Positions 1 through 11,242 of a DNA stretch of 64,000 nucleotides are shown here, in pieces; the first letter of the stretch is position 1; the number at the start of each line of letters is the position of its first letter. The notes below the pieces were generated by a model. That model was not told the DNA's origin, made no database searches, and saw only the letters and a list, made by a program, of their open reading frames with translations. The translations under genes and the position numbers were made by a program. Source of the stretch: Escallonia rubra. Taxonomy: Eukaryota; Streptophyta; Magnoliopsida; Escalloniales; Escalloniaceae. Location: NCBI GenBank assembly GCA_033065855.1, contig JAVXUO010002587.1, forward strand, positions 248,001-312,000, written 5' to 3'.

Positions 1-2562
1 CTCTTGTTATGCACAAGCGAATTATCATCTATACAATCATTATAATAAATTAAAAACAAAATTATAGTATTCTATGTAAAAGTAGACAAAGTATTCAACC
101 TATATGCTTAGCTAAGCAACGTATGTACAATCCTAGCTATACCCTGAGCCATATATGCACCGACGAATATTCATAAGTCATTTACTGTTAAGTTACTATA
201 TACTCTAAAAGCTTAAGCTGTTAGAGAATGAGTCAAATAATGTTATCATGATTAATACTCCCCATCACGTGCAAGCCCCCGATTGCACGTGAAGAGACAA
301 ATCAAGATACACAACCACCAAGTGTACAAATAATCAGAATGCAAATTGCATTATTATAGAGGGGAACAAATATGCAAGCGGGAAGAATTGAACACAAGAC
401 CATGTCAAACCAGAGTTCTGATACCATGTTAAGTTTTATCTTTCAAAAAAGAAAAAAAAAATCTTTGATGCACGTTGTAGATATACAATTACAAGTTTCC
501 GTTTTGAAAAAAAAAATTTGTAAGGTAAGCTCGTAAATTAGAGAGCAATGGTGAAATGGAGCACTTGGAGAAGGATAGATTGCTGTAAATTTTACATGGT
601 TTGTTACAAACTAATTTGATAGTTGATAGGTAGTATCAGAACGTAAATCTCTAATTCTCTACTAAGAATATTATGTAACACACCATATATGATAATAATA
701 CGAACGTCGTAAGTAAAGTAGGATTTAGTGCTGCTGTATCATTGATAAGAAATAAAAAAAACTAGTTTAGCAAGCAGTAGATGTGGATTTAGTAGATATA
801 GTAAAATAGATGTGAATTTAACCTATACTTCCCACGTTTTTTGACATGAATGGAGTAAGTAAAATAATAGCCACGTAGATAAGTTTCCCTTTTCGAGTGA
901 GATATATAGGCCCTTTTCACTAAAAAAATATTATAGTTTATGTCATTTGATGTGATTTCAAGGACAGAACATGAAAGGAGTAGGGTCAAGATTGTATTAT
1001 TATACTAAAAAAAGGTAACGGGACATTAAAAGTTTGTTAAGACATTAAAGAAAATTAAAATGTTCAATAGATTTTTTATAAGAGCAATAGATAACTTGAG
1101 ATCATAGCGTTGACGTTCCAAGAAATTATCTAGTTATATGGTGCATTAAACTTAGTGGGAACGTTGTACAACACCCAAAGGTTGAAGTCCCATGTTAATT
1201 CATGGTTGCACTCTAACTTTTTTGTCTATATAGAATGGTGTTTGTACTTGTAACATATTGTGTTCGATGAAGTGCTAACTCGCTTAAGTTTATATCACAA
1301 ATTTTAATACTATGTTGGTCTCGAAATTTAAAAATAAGCTTCACAATTTACCCGACCTCACTTACGAGTCAAATTTAGGATAAGGAAAACACATACTCAA
1401 AAAGTTGGTAACTGATTTGAAATTGGCTCATCAAATGCTCAAAGGTTAAACTTTGTCTCCAATATAGAGAAATCTTCATGTTGACAATGTCACGTTGTTG
1501 ACGTCCAAGAGTTAAAAGTGGCTAAAATGTTCATAATGAATTCCAGTGATTCAAATGCAATTTCAAATGGATTACCAACAAATTATATAACGACTTTTTA
1601 TTGATAGTAAAGTTGCTTGAAATTCTTTAAAGATTACGAAATAATCTATATCATGAATGCCGATAACCGTAGAAGTGTTGGCGCTCCAAAAATTGACTGG
1701 GAACGAACGATAAATACAATCTGTAGATAAAATTTTTACATCGCCAACTGATTTAAACATGCATGTAGCAACTCCTAGCCCATCAATCAAATATTGGACA
1801 AAACTGATTAAAAAAAATATATGTGCATGCATGAAGGGATGGTCTCGAAAAAATCATCAATCGGAATTTTATTTACTTTCTTTATTTGTCGTACAAAAAG
1901 TAATAACATTTTCGTAACGAAAAATGACACATCAGTGTCAATGTACTATAAATCAAACTTGCGAAGGGTATCGTATAAAACGTTTACGCACATGTATCCA
2001 GAAGAAGGCAATCATCTTTTTATTGTACATGTCTTGATCACGATTCATAAGAAAGTTTATTTTTGGAACCACAACGCTTTTTTATGTCAAAACAAAATTT
2101 CCAAAAAATGTCTCTAACCATCTACATGAGAAGTTAGGATCCTACCGAGACAGAATAATACATGCACCAACATTGGACCATCCTAGAAAAAAATAGTACG
2201 ACTAAAAACTCCCCTGTCATCACTCTCATCCTCGACGTCATCCACTCTCTATTTATTCCAGAATTCCTGTCATCAATATGCATGTCTGCAAGATGCATCA
2301 AAAAATGAAATCCTTTTTTTTTTGTTTTGGTTTTTGTTGTTTATAACATGTGCTTAAAAATCTAAAAATATTAGTTTGGTTCTTTGCCAAAAAAAGCTAC
2401 CAACCAAAGCAAAGTATAACTTTTATGTCCATGGAAAGTAGCTACGATACTCCTGTATCAATGGTTTGTTCACCTCCTCCCCTATATATATATCATAATT
2501 CTCATGTTTAACTTAAAAAAAAAAACAAAGTATATGTTGTGTAGACTTGGCAAGTTGGCAAA
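1..2562. other. Intergenic AT-rich DNA with old repeat fragments
   Basis: No gene is supported here; all open frames are short and lack recognisable domains. Positions about 200-440 carry a dispersed repeat fragment (AAGCTTAAGCTGTTAGAGAATG, then CACGTG-containing text, then AAGTGTACAAATAATCAGAATG). A diverged relative occurs at about 46980-47170, and shorter relatives near 11.4, 11.6, 14.4 and 25.95 kb. It looks like LTR-derived debris. Positions about 1130-1320 look like another LTR fragment. The rest is featureless. Confidence 0.6.
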
Positions 2563-3510
2563 TCTAATTATATATATATGAAAGTCAAAACTGAGAGAAT
2601 GTGTCCACGTCACCGCCTACGTGGACACTTTCTTTTTTTGCCACGTGGACTAAAAAATTTATTCTACTATATTTACTTCTAAATTTATATCCCTAAAATT
2701 TAGTCATTTCAAACGAGTGATTGAAGACATTCATTTATACACATTAACCTTAACTGATTTTTCTTTTTAAATTTGAAAATCTTACCATCATCATATTTTC
2801 CATTAATCTTCCAAAATCTCTCCCAGAATCTCTCAAAATTAACTAATTGTAATATTAAAAATATATGTTATAATTGTCTCATCAATCCTATCATTTTTTT
2901 TTATTAAACATTATGAACTCATTATCTACCTCAAGCGTTTTTGGCTTTAAAATTGAAAGTTTAGGAATTGGACGCCAACATCGGTTTTAGAAAAGAAAAG
3001 TTTAAGTGCATTTCTTAGTTGTTATAGAATTTGATAATTTTATGTTATCCACAATATATTTACATAAAAAGAATGGGCCAAGATAGACCTAAATTTGTAT
3101 TTTTTATTTCTATATTACATCTTTAAGCTTCTCATTTGTTATCAAATTTGTTTATTTTATTTTTTCGTGTGTTCAAGTGTTATCTGTTTTCTTTATCCCA
3201 TGTGCAATATTTCACGACTTTCTTTCTAATAAAATGGTACTAAATTTGTTTTTTATTAATATTATATCACAACATAGGTGCACTTCAAAAGTATCACTTA
3301 TGATCATCTAACGTCTTATTGCATGAAAAATACTTTTTAGATCTCACTTATAATTTTGACATTCGAAGAAATTCACGTTCCTTTTTCGTATATTTTTTAT
3401 ATATGGTTATTCATAACATAGTTGTATTACAAAATCCATTCAAGTAGTCAAATAATTTTTTTATAATTTTTACACAATGCTCCGTGTGCAACGCACGGGA
3501 TCAAAGCTAG
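2563..3510 (+). mobile_element. Non-autonomous Helitron
   Basis: The left end is TC (TCTAATTATATATATATG) preceded by A. The right end has a short GC hairpin (CCGTGTG, loop, CGCACGG) followed by ATCAAAG and CTAG, then a host T. This is the classic Helitron arrangement: 5' TC, subterminal 3' hairpin, CTRR end, insertion between A and T, no target duplication and no terminal inverted repeats. At 948 bp, with no Rep/helicase frame, it cannot move by itself. A second hairpin (GTCCACGT/ACGTGGAC) lies near the left end. The right end is clearer than the left; the left boundary is inferred. Confidence 0.7.
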
Positions 3511-4113
3511 TATACAAAAGATATAATCAACTTTTAACAATCAATCACATAGGTCGTAAGTAAGGGTGTGTTTGATAACGTAATTAAACACTCAAAACTG
3601 AAATTTTTTAATTAAGTGCGTTTGATAAATTGAGAGATGCTTTTAATAGTCATTTTCTACTCTTACTAGTAGCTAAAGTAAAGTCACGCTGACTGTATAT
3701 CCACTTATCCAAATTTGCCCGTGTCGCACGGTGGCTCAATTATTCGTGAAGCAATCCCCTTATCGTAAACTTTGAACCCAAGATCTCAACTTTCAAAGAT
3801 ATAGGTCGGATCTTGCCGGACTAATGGGGTGTTCCTGATAAGGCGTTCTGAAGGAGGGGTGGTGGGAGGCGAGACCGAGCTGCACGTGGACCAATGGCGC
3901 CGAGGCAGAAAATAGAAACGGAGGCCTCCACTCACTCGGGGGGCTGGTGCTAGGGTTACCATAATTAGCAGGGGGAGATGGCGCCACGTTGACGGCTCGA
4001 TAAGTGAGAAGGACGGAATATCTCTTGTTGCAGAGGTGGGGCCCGGTGGCGTCAGCAGTTCTGGGCGATGCTTTTTGTTAATGGGGTTTAATTTGGGGGG
4101 ACATTTGCCCCGA

Positions 4114-4145
<32 letters not shown>

Positions 4146-5790
4146 TTATTGAGGAAAGAGACGTTATACCAGATATATAAAGTAGGAAAGAGTTGTCTGG
4201 TCCAAATTGGTCAGTCTTTAATTAGGTTTTTATGGGTATGAAACGAGGTATATTAGCCAGAGCTGTCATGTGTCCCCATCCTGCTTTAGTCTAGGGTTCC
4301 CAATTAGTTGATGATGAATTTGGGAATCTTTCCCTAAGTTTGGTATTCTATAAGAATGATTACGTCCCTTGACTTTTTGAGTTCAAGGATAAATTACAGT
4401 TAAATACCATTTTAAAGTTTTTTATACCTCTTACCTTTTTGAGTTTTGGAATAAGTTCAGTGTATAATACATTCTTCACAAAATGAGCACCCATATTCAA
4501 AGAACAAAGTTGTATCAGATTCCTCCGATGTTAGGGGTCTTCGTGACTCTGAATAACAATTTTGACTGACCTAACTTTATTGTTTTGTAAAAACACAAAC
4601 ACTATCCTTAATACGTATTTTAACACAAAGTGTATATATATTTATATACATACAAGTCTCTCTCTCTCTCTCTCTCTCCCATTCTATCTTTTCTTTCGCT
4701 GTCGTCACCTTCTCTCTTCACCATCGCCTTCGCCTTCCTCATCTGGCCCAAAACCATCACTCCCTACCAAAAAATCCCCATCGTCGTTTACATCCACGAT
4801 AACGCCTTCTCAACAGAATCCACCTTCTCCTTCTACCACAACAACGAGTGTCACGTCCTCTCCTTTTGCCAAGTACAGACTGGTCGCTAAAGCACATTTT
4901 CCGTGTCTGCTAAGATAACTGCTACACTGTCATGAGATGGGTCCACCCGACACAATCGAGATTGACCCGAATAGCGGGAACTAGGTGCGTACGTGCATGT
5001 TTTATGTATGAGGGCATGTGTGTGATGCACAATTTGTGGGTGTCTGTGCGTATGTGTAGTTTAGCTTTGATTGTGGTACAATGGCGGTCGAAGATTTTTT
5101 TTTTGTTCATGGAGTTGGGGGGGGGGGGGGTTGTTAGTAGTTGTGATTGGTTATGGTGAAGCGATAAAGCCAGGGTGGTTGCTACGTGGTGGAAGATATG
5201 GTGAGGTCATTTATGCGTGTGTGCGCGCGCACGTACAAGTGAGTGTTAGAGGTATACTATTAATAACAGTACAAGCAAAAAAAAAATCTGGTAGACCACT
5301 TTCTCCCTCATGATTTTACACCCGCACTCTAGAGTGACCACTTCCCATTGTTTTGTTGTCTTTATTAACGACCATCTCCCATGAATGAAGGGAAACCCGA
5401 CGGTGTCAGGTGTAGCTACTGGGAGCGATTCCCTAGTCTTCAAGGAGTGGGGAAATGCTTGTGACTCGTAACCTGCCCCTTCCCCCTTCCTTTAATAATA
5501 AGTTAAGCATTTCGCGGCAGATTTCTTTTTATAGTTTCGATTAGCATTACCGTTGTTCATGTATTGGTCCATGTAAATCCATTATATATAAAATAAGAGA
5601 TACCATATTATAGAGCAAGATTTGATAAGTAATAGTCAACAAATTGGCATTCATTTATCAATAGGCTCGGGTCATAAAAACAGGTTCCAACCCCAATAAA
5701 TAGCAAGGATTGTCCTAAATATGTCTTGTGACTTTTACTTAATGATGCTAAATAATTTCAAGCCACTACATAAGCCCAAATGTACTTGCA
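3511..5790. other. Intergenic DNA with microsatellites
   Basis: No supported gene. It holds a (TG)n run at about 4117-4142, a (TC)n run at about 4654-4678 followed by a pyrimidine-rich stretch, and a 14-G homopolymer at 5117-5130. The Ser/Pro-rich frames near 4.6-4.9 kb are products of the pyrimidine-rich sequence and are not annotated as genes. Confidence 0.6.
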
Positions 5791-5799
5791 AGTATTACA

Positions 5800-5857
5800 G
5801 ACTAGCTCTTTTGATGGATGCATTGTCCTATGATGGGACCGTGGATAGGGTTGTTAC
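5800..5857 (+). mobile_element. Relic of a TRIM LTR 3' half
   Basis: This segment aligns with the last ~58 bp of the intact TRIM LTR at 51773-51911. Shared landmarks are CTAG-CTCTTTTGA, GCATTG-CCT, GGGACCGTGGAT and GGGTTGTTAC, at roughly 80% identity by eye. No matching second LTR, primer site or target duplication was found, so it is an old fragment. Its last 19 bp form one arm of the palindrome at 5839-5876. Confidence 0.6.
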
Positions 5858-5876
5858 GTAACAACCCTATCCACGG
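5839..5876. repeat. 38-bp perfect palindrome
   Basis: CCGTGGATAGGGTTGTTAC is followed immediately, with no spacer, by its exact reverse complement. The left arm is the end of a TRIM-like LTR, so the right arm looks like a terminal inverted duplication of that LTR end. It could extrude as a cruciform or arise from head-to-head joining of LTR ends. Confidence 0.85.
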
Positions 5877-7150
5877 CAAGAGCAAGTGGCAAATGCTCAA
5901 CTTGTTACTGCCATGATGACTAATGCTCAAACTGTTAAAGAACAGGTGGCAAGTTTTGGCAAAAACCAAAAGGCGAGATAACAAGTTGAAGAAATACTTG
6001 GTAATAGGGGATCAAGGGTCGCAAATCTCTCCAAACTTTCTCTTGTGCTGAACCGGTTAAAGTCTGGTACAGTCCCAAAACATGTTCGTAAGAAAGATAG
6101 ACATTCCCACCAACTATATCGAGCAAACCACTGCTCATTTCTAACCGATATATGTCATATCTCTTAGCGGTACCAAGTCTTTAGAAATTAATATTTGTGC
6201 TTCACTTTGCTTTCATAAAGAAGGGTGATAAAAATGACATGTACTCCTGATGGCCAAACGGGTCGATGCACACGAGTTTCTAGAAGTGTTTGGTGTGATT
6301 TTTCATAAGAAAATTAGAAAGAAAAAGAAAAAAAAAATCAGCTGCCTGCTGAGTAATTAGCGTTAGGCATGAGTCGCCACACCCCGGACATGACATTTCG
6401 AGACACAACACAAATATATATTTGTTCATGACCTATCAATCAATTCCCTGGTCCTTAAGGCAAGTGACAGGTTCATGTTCATTGCACACCCGTGGTAGGC
6501 GAAGTAGATTTCACGAGTAAGCAATTGGCAGCTAGAAAGGCCAACCACATTAACCGATGAGGTGTACCAACAAAACATGAGTACTGTTGACAAACTGAAA
6601 GTTGAAATATCAATCCAAACACAATCTTTCCAACATGTTAGAGAGGATCCTTTGATAGCTACGTGGATTCAAGCCATTGCCATTGATCATATGAGTGTGT
6701 TGAATTAGTTGGTCATTATCAGCTAAACAATGTTACGTCTCTTTAACTTAGAGAATAATAATGTGCATGGCCTAATGGCCTACAACTTCCATCAGATCCG
6801 GACAGCAATGTTAAGGGACATCCCCATCCCACCAGATAAAAATGGAATCTAAGGACAACTCCATTGCATGAGAGTATGGATGCTTGAGCAGACATAAAAG
6901 ACTTCTAGCACCATCCATTGATGCTACTGGACGGGTTTTTAATTGCTACAATTGCAACTTTGGGGTAAATCATGCTGTGACATGATAAAGGGGCAAAAGT
7001 AGGCAGAGAATTGTTTAGCCCTGTGATGTATTTAACGGGTCACTATCATTGATTTCCAACAGTTCAATATTTTTTTAAAATTATCAACGAAAGCTTCAGC
7101 ATCAGTTGCACAAGAGAGGCGGGTGTCTGCGGCTTAATGTTTGAAGCATT
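5877..7150 (+). mobile_element. Degenerate retroelement remnant (possible gag region)
   Basis: There is no intact frame. Near 6935-6990 an interrupted reading contains D-A-T-G-R-V-F-N-C-Y-N-C followed by G and H. This resembles the start of a gag CCHC zinc knuckle, which is usually preceded by a G-R-x-F-N-C context, but a stop follows at once. Together with the upstream LTR relic this suggests decayed LTR-retrotransposon sequence. The call is weak and rests on this one motif. Confidence 0.3.
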
Positions 7151-8197
7151 TACGCCATGCTTATTGTTATGGATCCTTACATTTCATTTCTCCAAAGACT
7201 TGTCTCATACTCGAATTGTAGCAAGAGGCTATTTATGGTAAATGGTGTCTGCGTACATATCTTTAACCAACTATGAAAACTATATTGTTGTTATTTGGAG
7301 AGTTGTAGCATCTTGCTATAGTCCGCACTGCAGTTAAAATTTATTCTTAATCTGTTACGACCTTAGCCCACAGTGGTCCCAATGGTTTGAGTGTAAACAA
7401 TGTCAAGTCCAATCCACCAATCACGGAAAAAAAATTAATCAAAGCAACTAAAACACTATATCGTTCAACAATAAAAACAATCGTTTACCAAATACTGTAC
7501 GTTATAACTCAAAATTCTATCTTAATGGTCTGACATAAGTATAAACTATCTCAATATACTAGTTCTAACGATCTTTATATCATGCACAACGTACTATCAA
7601 ATATGGGAAACAATACGCATGCTCAGTTATCGAACTTGTCCACCCCAAGTTGCTTTTAGCTAGTGACACTTTAATTGTCACTTTTGCAGTAACACATTAT
7701 AGTGGACTAGTTCAAAGTGAGAGATCAATTTACACAAAATATATGACATCGTCCGGTTAAAGTGCTATCCAATTGCTAAGGTTCACATGCTTAATAAGTA
7801 TCTAATGAACCAACTAGGTAGATCAAGCATGTTAAAAGAAATACAATCGAATTTGAGAGACGGTTGACATAAAAATTGCAACTTTTACAAACAATTTAAC
7901 ATTACTACTAAGTACTAAAACAATATGTTCCTAAACGGACTTACATATGGAAAAGAAAATATAAAAAATAATAATGACAAGTGTAGACAACTAAACCATT
8001 CATTTCCGTACATCACTTTTTTTTCCATCATTAGATACAATTTGTCGTGGAAAGCGTACTTAGTCCCACTGAAGCCGGGAGTACTACCTCAAAATACTAA
8101 TATTGTGAATGCAGAGGTGAGTCATAAGTAATAGTACTCTGCACTAATCATCACATCAACATGCGTTCTACCATTGCAAAAGGTTTGAAACTTCCTC

Positions 8198-8201
<4 letters not shown>
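7151..8201. other. Intergenic DNA, nothing recognised
   Basis: AT-rich sequence without a supported gene, RNA or transposon end. Confidence 0.5.
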
Positions 8202-8237
<36 letters not shown>

Positions 8238-8375
8238 CGTGATCACGAGCTTAAATAACTTATCTTTATTTTCTAGCGTATGTTTTACCGATATTTTATA
8301 TAATGTAGCGGACGATAATTCACCGTCAGCTACATTATATAGCGGACGGTGCTAGCGCTAGCAACCGGATCAGCT

Positions 8376-8409
<34 letters not shown>
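8202..8409. mobile_element. Micron-like element between two (TA)n tracts
   Basis: A 144-bp unit (8234-8377, starting GGGTCGTGATCACG and ending CCGGATCAGCTCC) is flanked on both sides by (TA)n runs of about 30 bp (8202-8233 and 8378-8409). Inside are perfect 13-bp inverted arms, TATATAATGTAGC at 8297-8309 and its complement at 8329-8341. The text after the second TA run (GAGCTTAAATAACT, ATCTTTATTT) repeats the start of the first unit, so a second diverged copy begins at 8410. Elements that insert into TA microsatellites (the Micron type known in rice) have this layout. Family assignment is inferred. Confidence 0.5.
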
Positions 8410-8412
<3 letters not shown>

Positions 8413-9590
8413 GTATAAACACGTATGAGCTTAAATAACTAATCTTTATTTCCTTAAAGTATCATTTTCTAATTGAAATTTTCATAAAAAGTTAAGGATG
8501 AGTAATGTGTTTTTGACCTATAATATTCTTTTTTCATTATATACTCTTTTTGAGTTAGAGTGTTATTTAAAAATGAGAGTATTATCGCCTTCTCCTAGGA
8601 TATAAAATCTCTTTCCTTAAAATACCTTTATTGGGATATATATGTTTTGGTTAGAGTTAAGAATTGTTTTGACTTAATTTTTTTTCATTGAATACCTATT
8701 TTTAATAAGAGTGTGACTAAAAAATAAGGGTGTTTTTGACTTCTCATATGGTAACAAGCCTCTTTCGTGATAATATCTTTATTGAAATATAATTTTTTGT
8801 TAGAGTAAAAGGTTGTTATAAATTATTATATAACGTGCATAACACGTGATCGGATCAAACATGTCTGTTTTACCTTCTCTTTCACAATAGCCTGTTCAAT
8901 TCAAAGTGAAACGAAAAATTGTCCTCACTTCCAATCTTTTCTACCTTCCAAAAGCACTTTCCGTCGTCAACTCATGAGGTGTCTCGCACTTTCGCAGCAA
9001 ACGATTCACAATAAAAATGCTTCGGATGCAAGTCTGAAGATTTCTCGTGACAAAAAGTAAAAGTAACAAAAAGTAAAAGCAATATAGGTAAGTATGTCGC
9101 TATCAAAATCATTTCCATTTACAATCAAAGGAGATGGTTTAGAAAAAATCCTGAAGGGATTTCATTCTCAATCTGCTATACATAACTGAACCTAATGAAT
9201 TTGCATTCATCGAACCAAAAGCTCTCATCCGCATGGAACAAGCAGTACCACGTACCCACGTACGTTGATTGATAGATTACAAATCAAGAGCATTCATCAC
9301 CATTATTTACTGCTGATCCAGAGGACCCCTATATATTGAGATCCAAACGGCTTCCGCGTTAGCAGAAAAGAGACGTGCAAGCAGGCGATAACTTCAATCT
9401 TTTCTCTCAACTATGCCTTCATAATGATTTATGTAGTCAGATTATTGGATCTCAGCAGGGGTTCGGAAGAAACTAATATGCCAAACGAAAGTTTAAAAAT
9501 AAAACTGATTGTATATCCAGCAAAATGCTTGATTTTCTTGTGAATTGTGGAGTTGATAAAAGTACTGGATAGGTGAGAAATTTACTCCAA
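8410..9590. other. AT-rich intergenic DNA, probable continuation of a TA-targeting repeat
   Basis: Positions 8410-8870 begin like the element at 8234 and contain loosely repeated motifs (TTGAGTTAGAGTGTTATT, TTAATAAGAGTGTGACT, TTTTTGTTAGAGTAAAAGG). This suggests internal tandem decay within one element. Nothing is recognised from 8870 to 9590. Confidence 0.4.
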
Positions 9591-9609
9591 TCTTATCTAC
9601 TTATTACTA

Positions 9610-10011
9610 AAACTAAGCAACAATTCTGGACAGAGAGAATTGAGATCTTGCAGAGCTTCCTGTTGGGCTTCCAAGTAGTAACTATAAGTGAGCTTTGAAT
9701 CACCTTCTTCAACCAAGATGCCGGAAAGACCTTGATCCTTACCCAGAAGTGGAGCTTCCTTAATTAGTAGCCAGAGCTTAAGCTATACCAGCTCTATACC
9801 ACAAGCCGCAAGAACATGTTGTTCTCGCCATGATCCAGTAATGTTTTGTACCACCACTTGAACTCCCCCTGCAGTTATTTCCAGACCATGCTCCATCAAC
9901 ACTATTCAACCTGAAGATTCCAGGTTTGGGAGGGCTCCCAAAGTCAAAAGGGTAGAAGATGGTGGAAGCGTACCGTACTGTCTGAAGCTTAATGTTAATC
10001 ATCAGAATAGC
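9610..10011 (-). pseudogene. Exon-like pseudogene fragment, family not recognised
   Basis: On the minus strand an acceptor-like CAG is followed by a frame reading ...TVRYASTIFYPFDFGSPP... that stops near 9778. In another frame a protein-like stretch follows at about 9770-9610: ...KEAPLLGKDQGLSGILVEE, then GDSKLTYSYYLEAQQEA and LQDLNSLCPELLLSFSNK, then a stop. The amino-acid composition looks like real coding sequence, unlike the surrounding DNA, but the two pieces are in different frames with a stop between them. It is either a frameshifted gene fragment or two exons with an unseen junction. The family is not recognised and no function is proposed. Confidence 0.35.
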
Positions 10012-11242
10012 TGATATTGTTTTACAGCTAACTCCTTACTCCTTAGCTTCCAAAGGTGATGAGACACACCAAGGCAATTGTTGGCACAATTATTTTGCTC
10101 CATATGCAACATTGCACCTTAAGTAATCATAACAAATTTTCTTCTATTCCTTGGGAGAACAAAAAAAATGAGAAATTACTTTACGAACTTTTGGTCCCCA
10201 CTTTTGTCAATGGAATTTAATCAAGAAAATAATAACAGGAAAAAAAAACATAAATTTATTAGTGTACTCTCGAGTTTAAGTTGATAATAGCTTATCTTAT
10301 TTCGAGACCAAAAGAAAAACAAAACCACCTATAACTTTAACTTATTTGGTGTTTCATGGCCACAAAAATAATGAGTTTGAACATCCATTTAGAGCTCGAC
10401 AAAAACGAGCCAAGTATGAGCCTCCTGTCAAACAACGAATACGAGTTTGGCACTTCTAACACTTGCAACCTTAATCTTGCATATATAGTGTAATGTCCTC
10501 TTACGATTAAAAAATAAATCATGCATATATAGCCGTTATAGGACGGTAAATGCATTTTTAACATAAAGAGAAATAACAAATTGAAAAAATCTAGTTGTCT
10601 TTCAGTAAGTTTCGATGAAATCAGGCAGTAGTACAATATATGTTTTATGACAAAATTGTTATCGCATTTCTCTTTAATGTTGCCAGTTTGAAAAGTACCC
10701 TTTTCAACCCCCCCCCCCCCCCCCCCACACACACACAAACAACCCCTCCCCAATGATTTTCCATTCTTTTTTGTTGCTAGAAATGTACTATAGCGACAAC
10801 TAATATTGAACTTCTAGTATATTAGGGAGGGGGGGTAAGCATAATCTTTCCCTACAACTTTTTGTTACTATTTATAGAGATATCTAGTACAAACTACGTG
10901 TGTGTCACGGCGGAGCCATAAATTATTTATAAGGTGGGCATCTGATATCTAAAAATAAAAATTTCAACAATTACTTAATTATATATTTCTTTTGGTTTCA
11001 TTTATGTCGCCATATAGCCATTTTTTTAATAATAAAAGTAGTTCAAATAATTGAAGCTCAAAGATCAATATTCTTGTCTATTTGCATGAGCTCAGCATGT
11101 AAAATGACCAAATACCCATTTCCTTATAAGGCAGTTTAGAATATTAGATAATACCTATCATGCGGGAAGGAAAAAAAAACATAAACAACAAATGGACTTG
11201 TGTCAACTGGTACCACCTCCATTATGTGCCCAACGGTGTATC
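10012..11242. other. Intergenic DNA with a C/CA tract and a hAT-end fragment
   Basis: A 19-C homopolymer (10708-10726) runs into (AC)n. At about 10908 the sequence CGGCGGAGCCA followed by AAGGTGGGCATC matches the 5' end of the hAT-like family seen at 11243, 18116 and 29307, but no partner 3' end is visible. It is therefore a truncated copy. No gene is supported. Confidence 0.5.

Noticed and set aside
4562-4918. Ser/Pro-rich frames on the plus strand
   Set aside because: They arise from a (TC)n and pyrimidine-rich stretch read in two frames; there is no domain and no gene structure.
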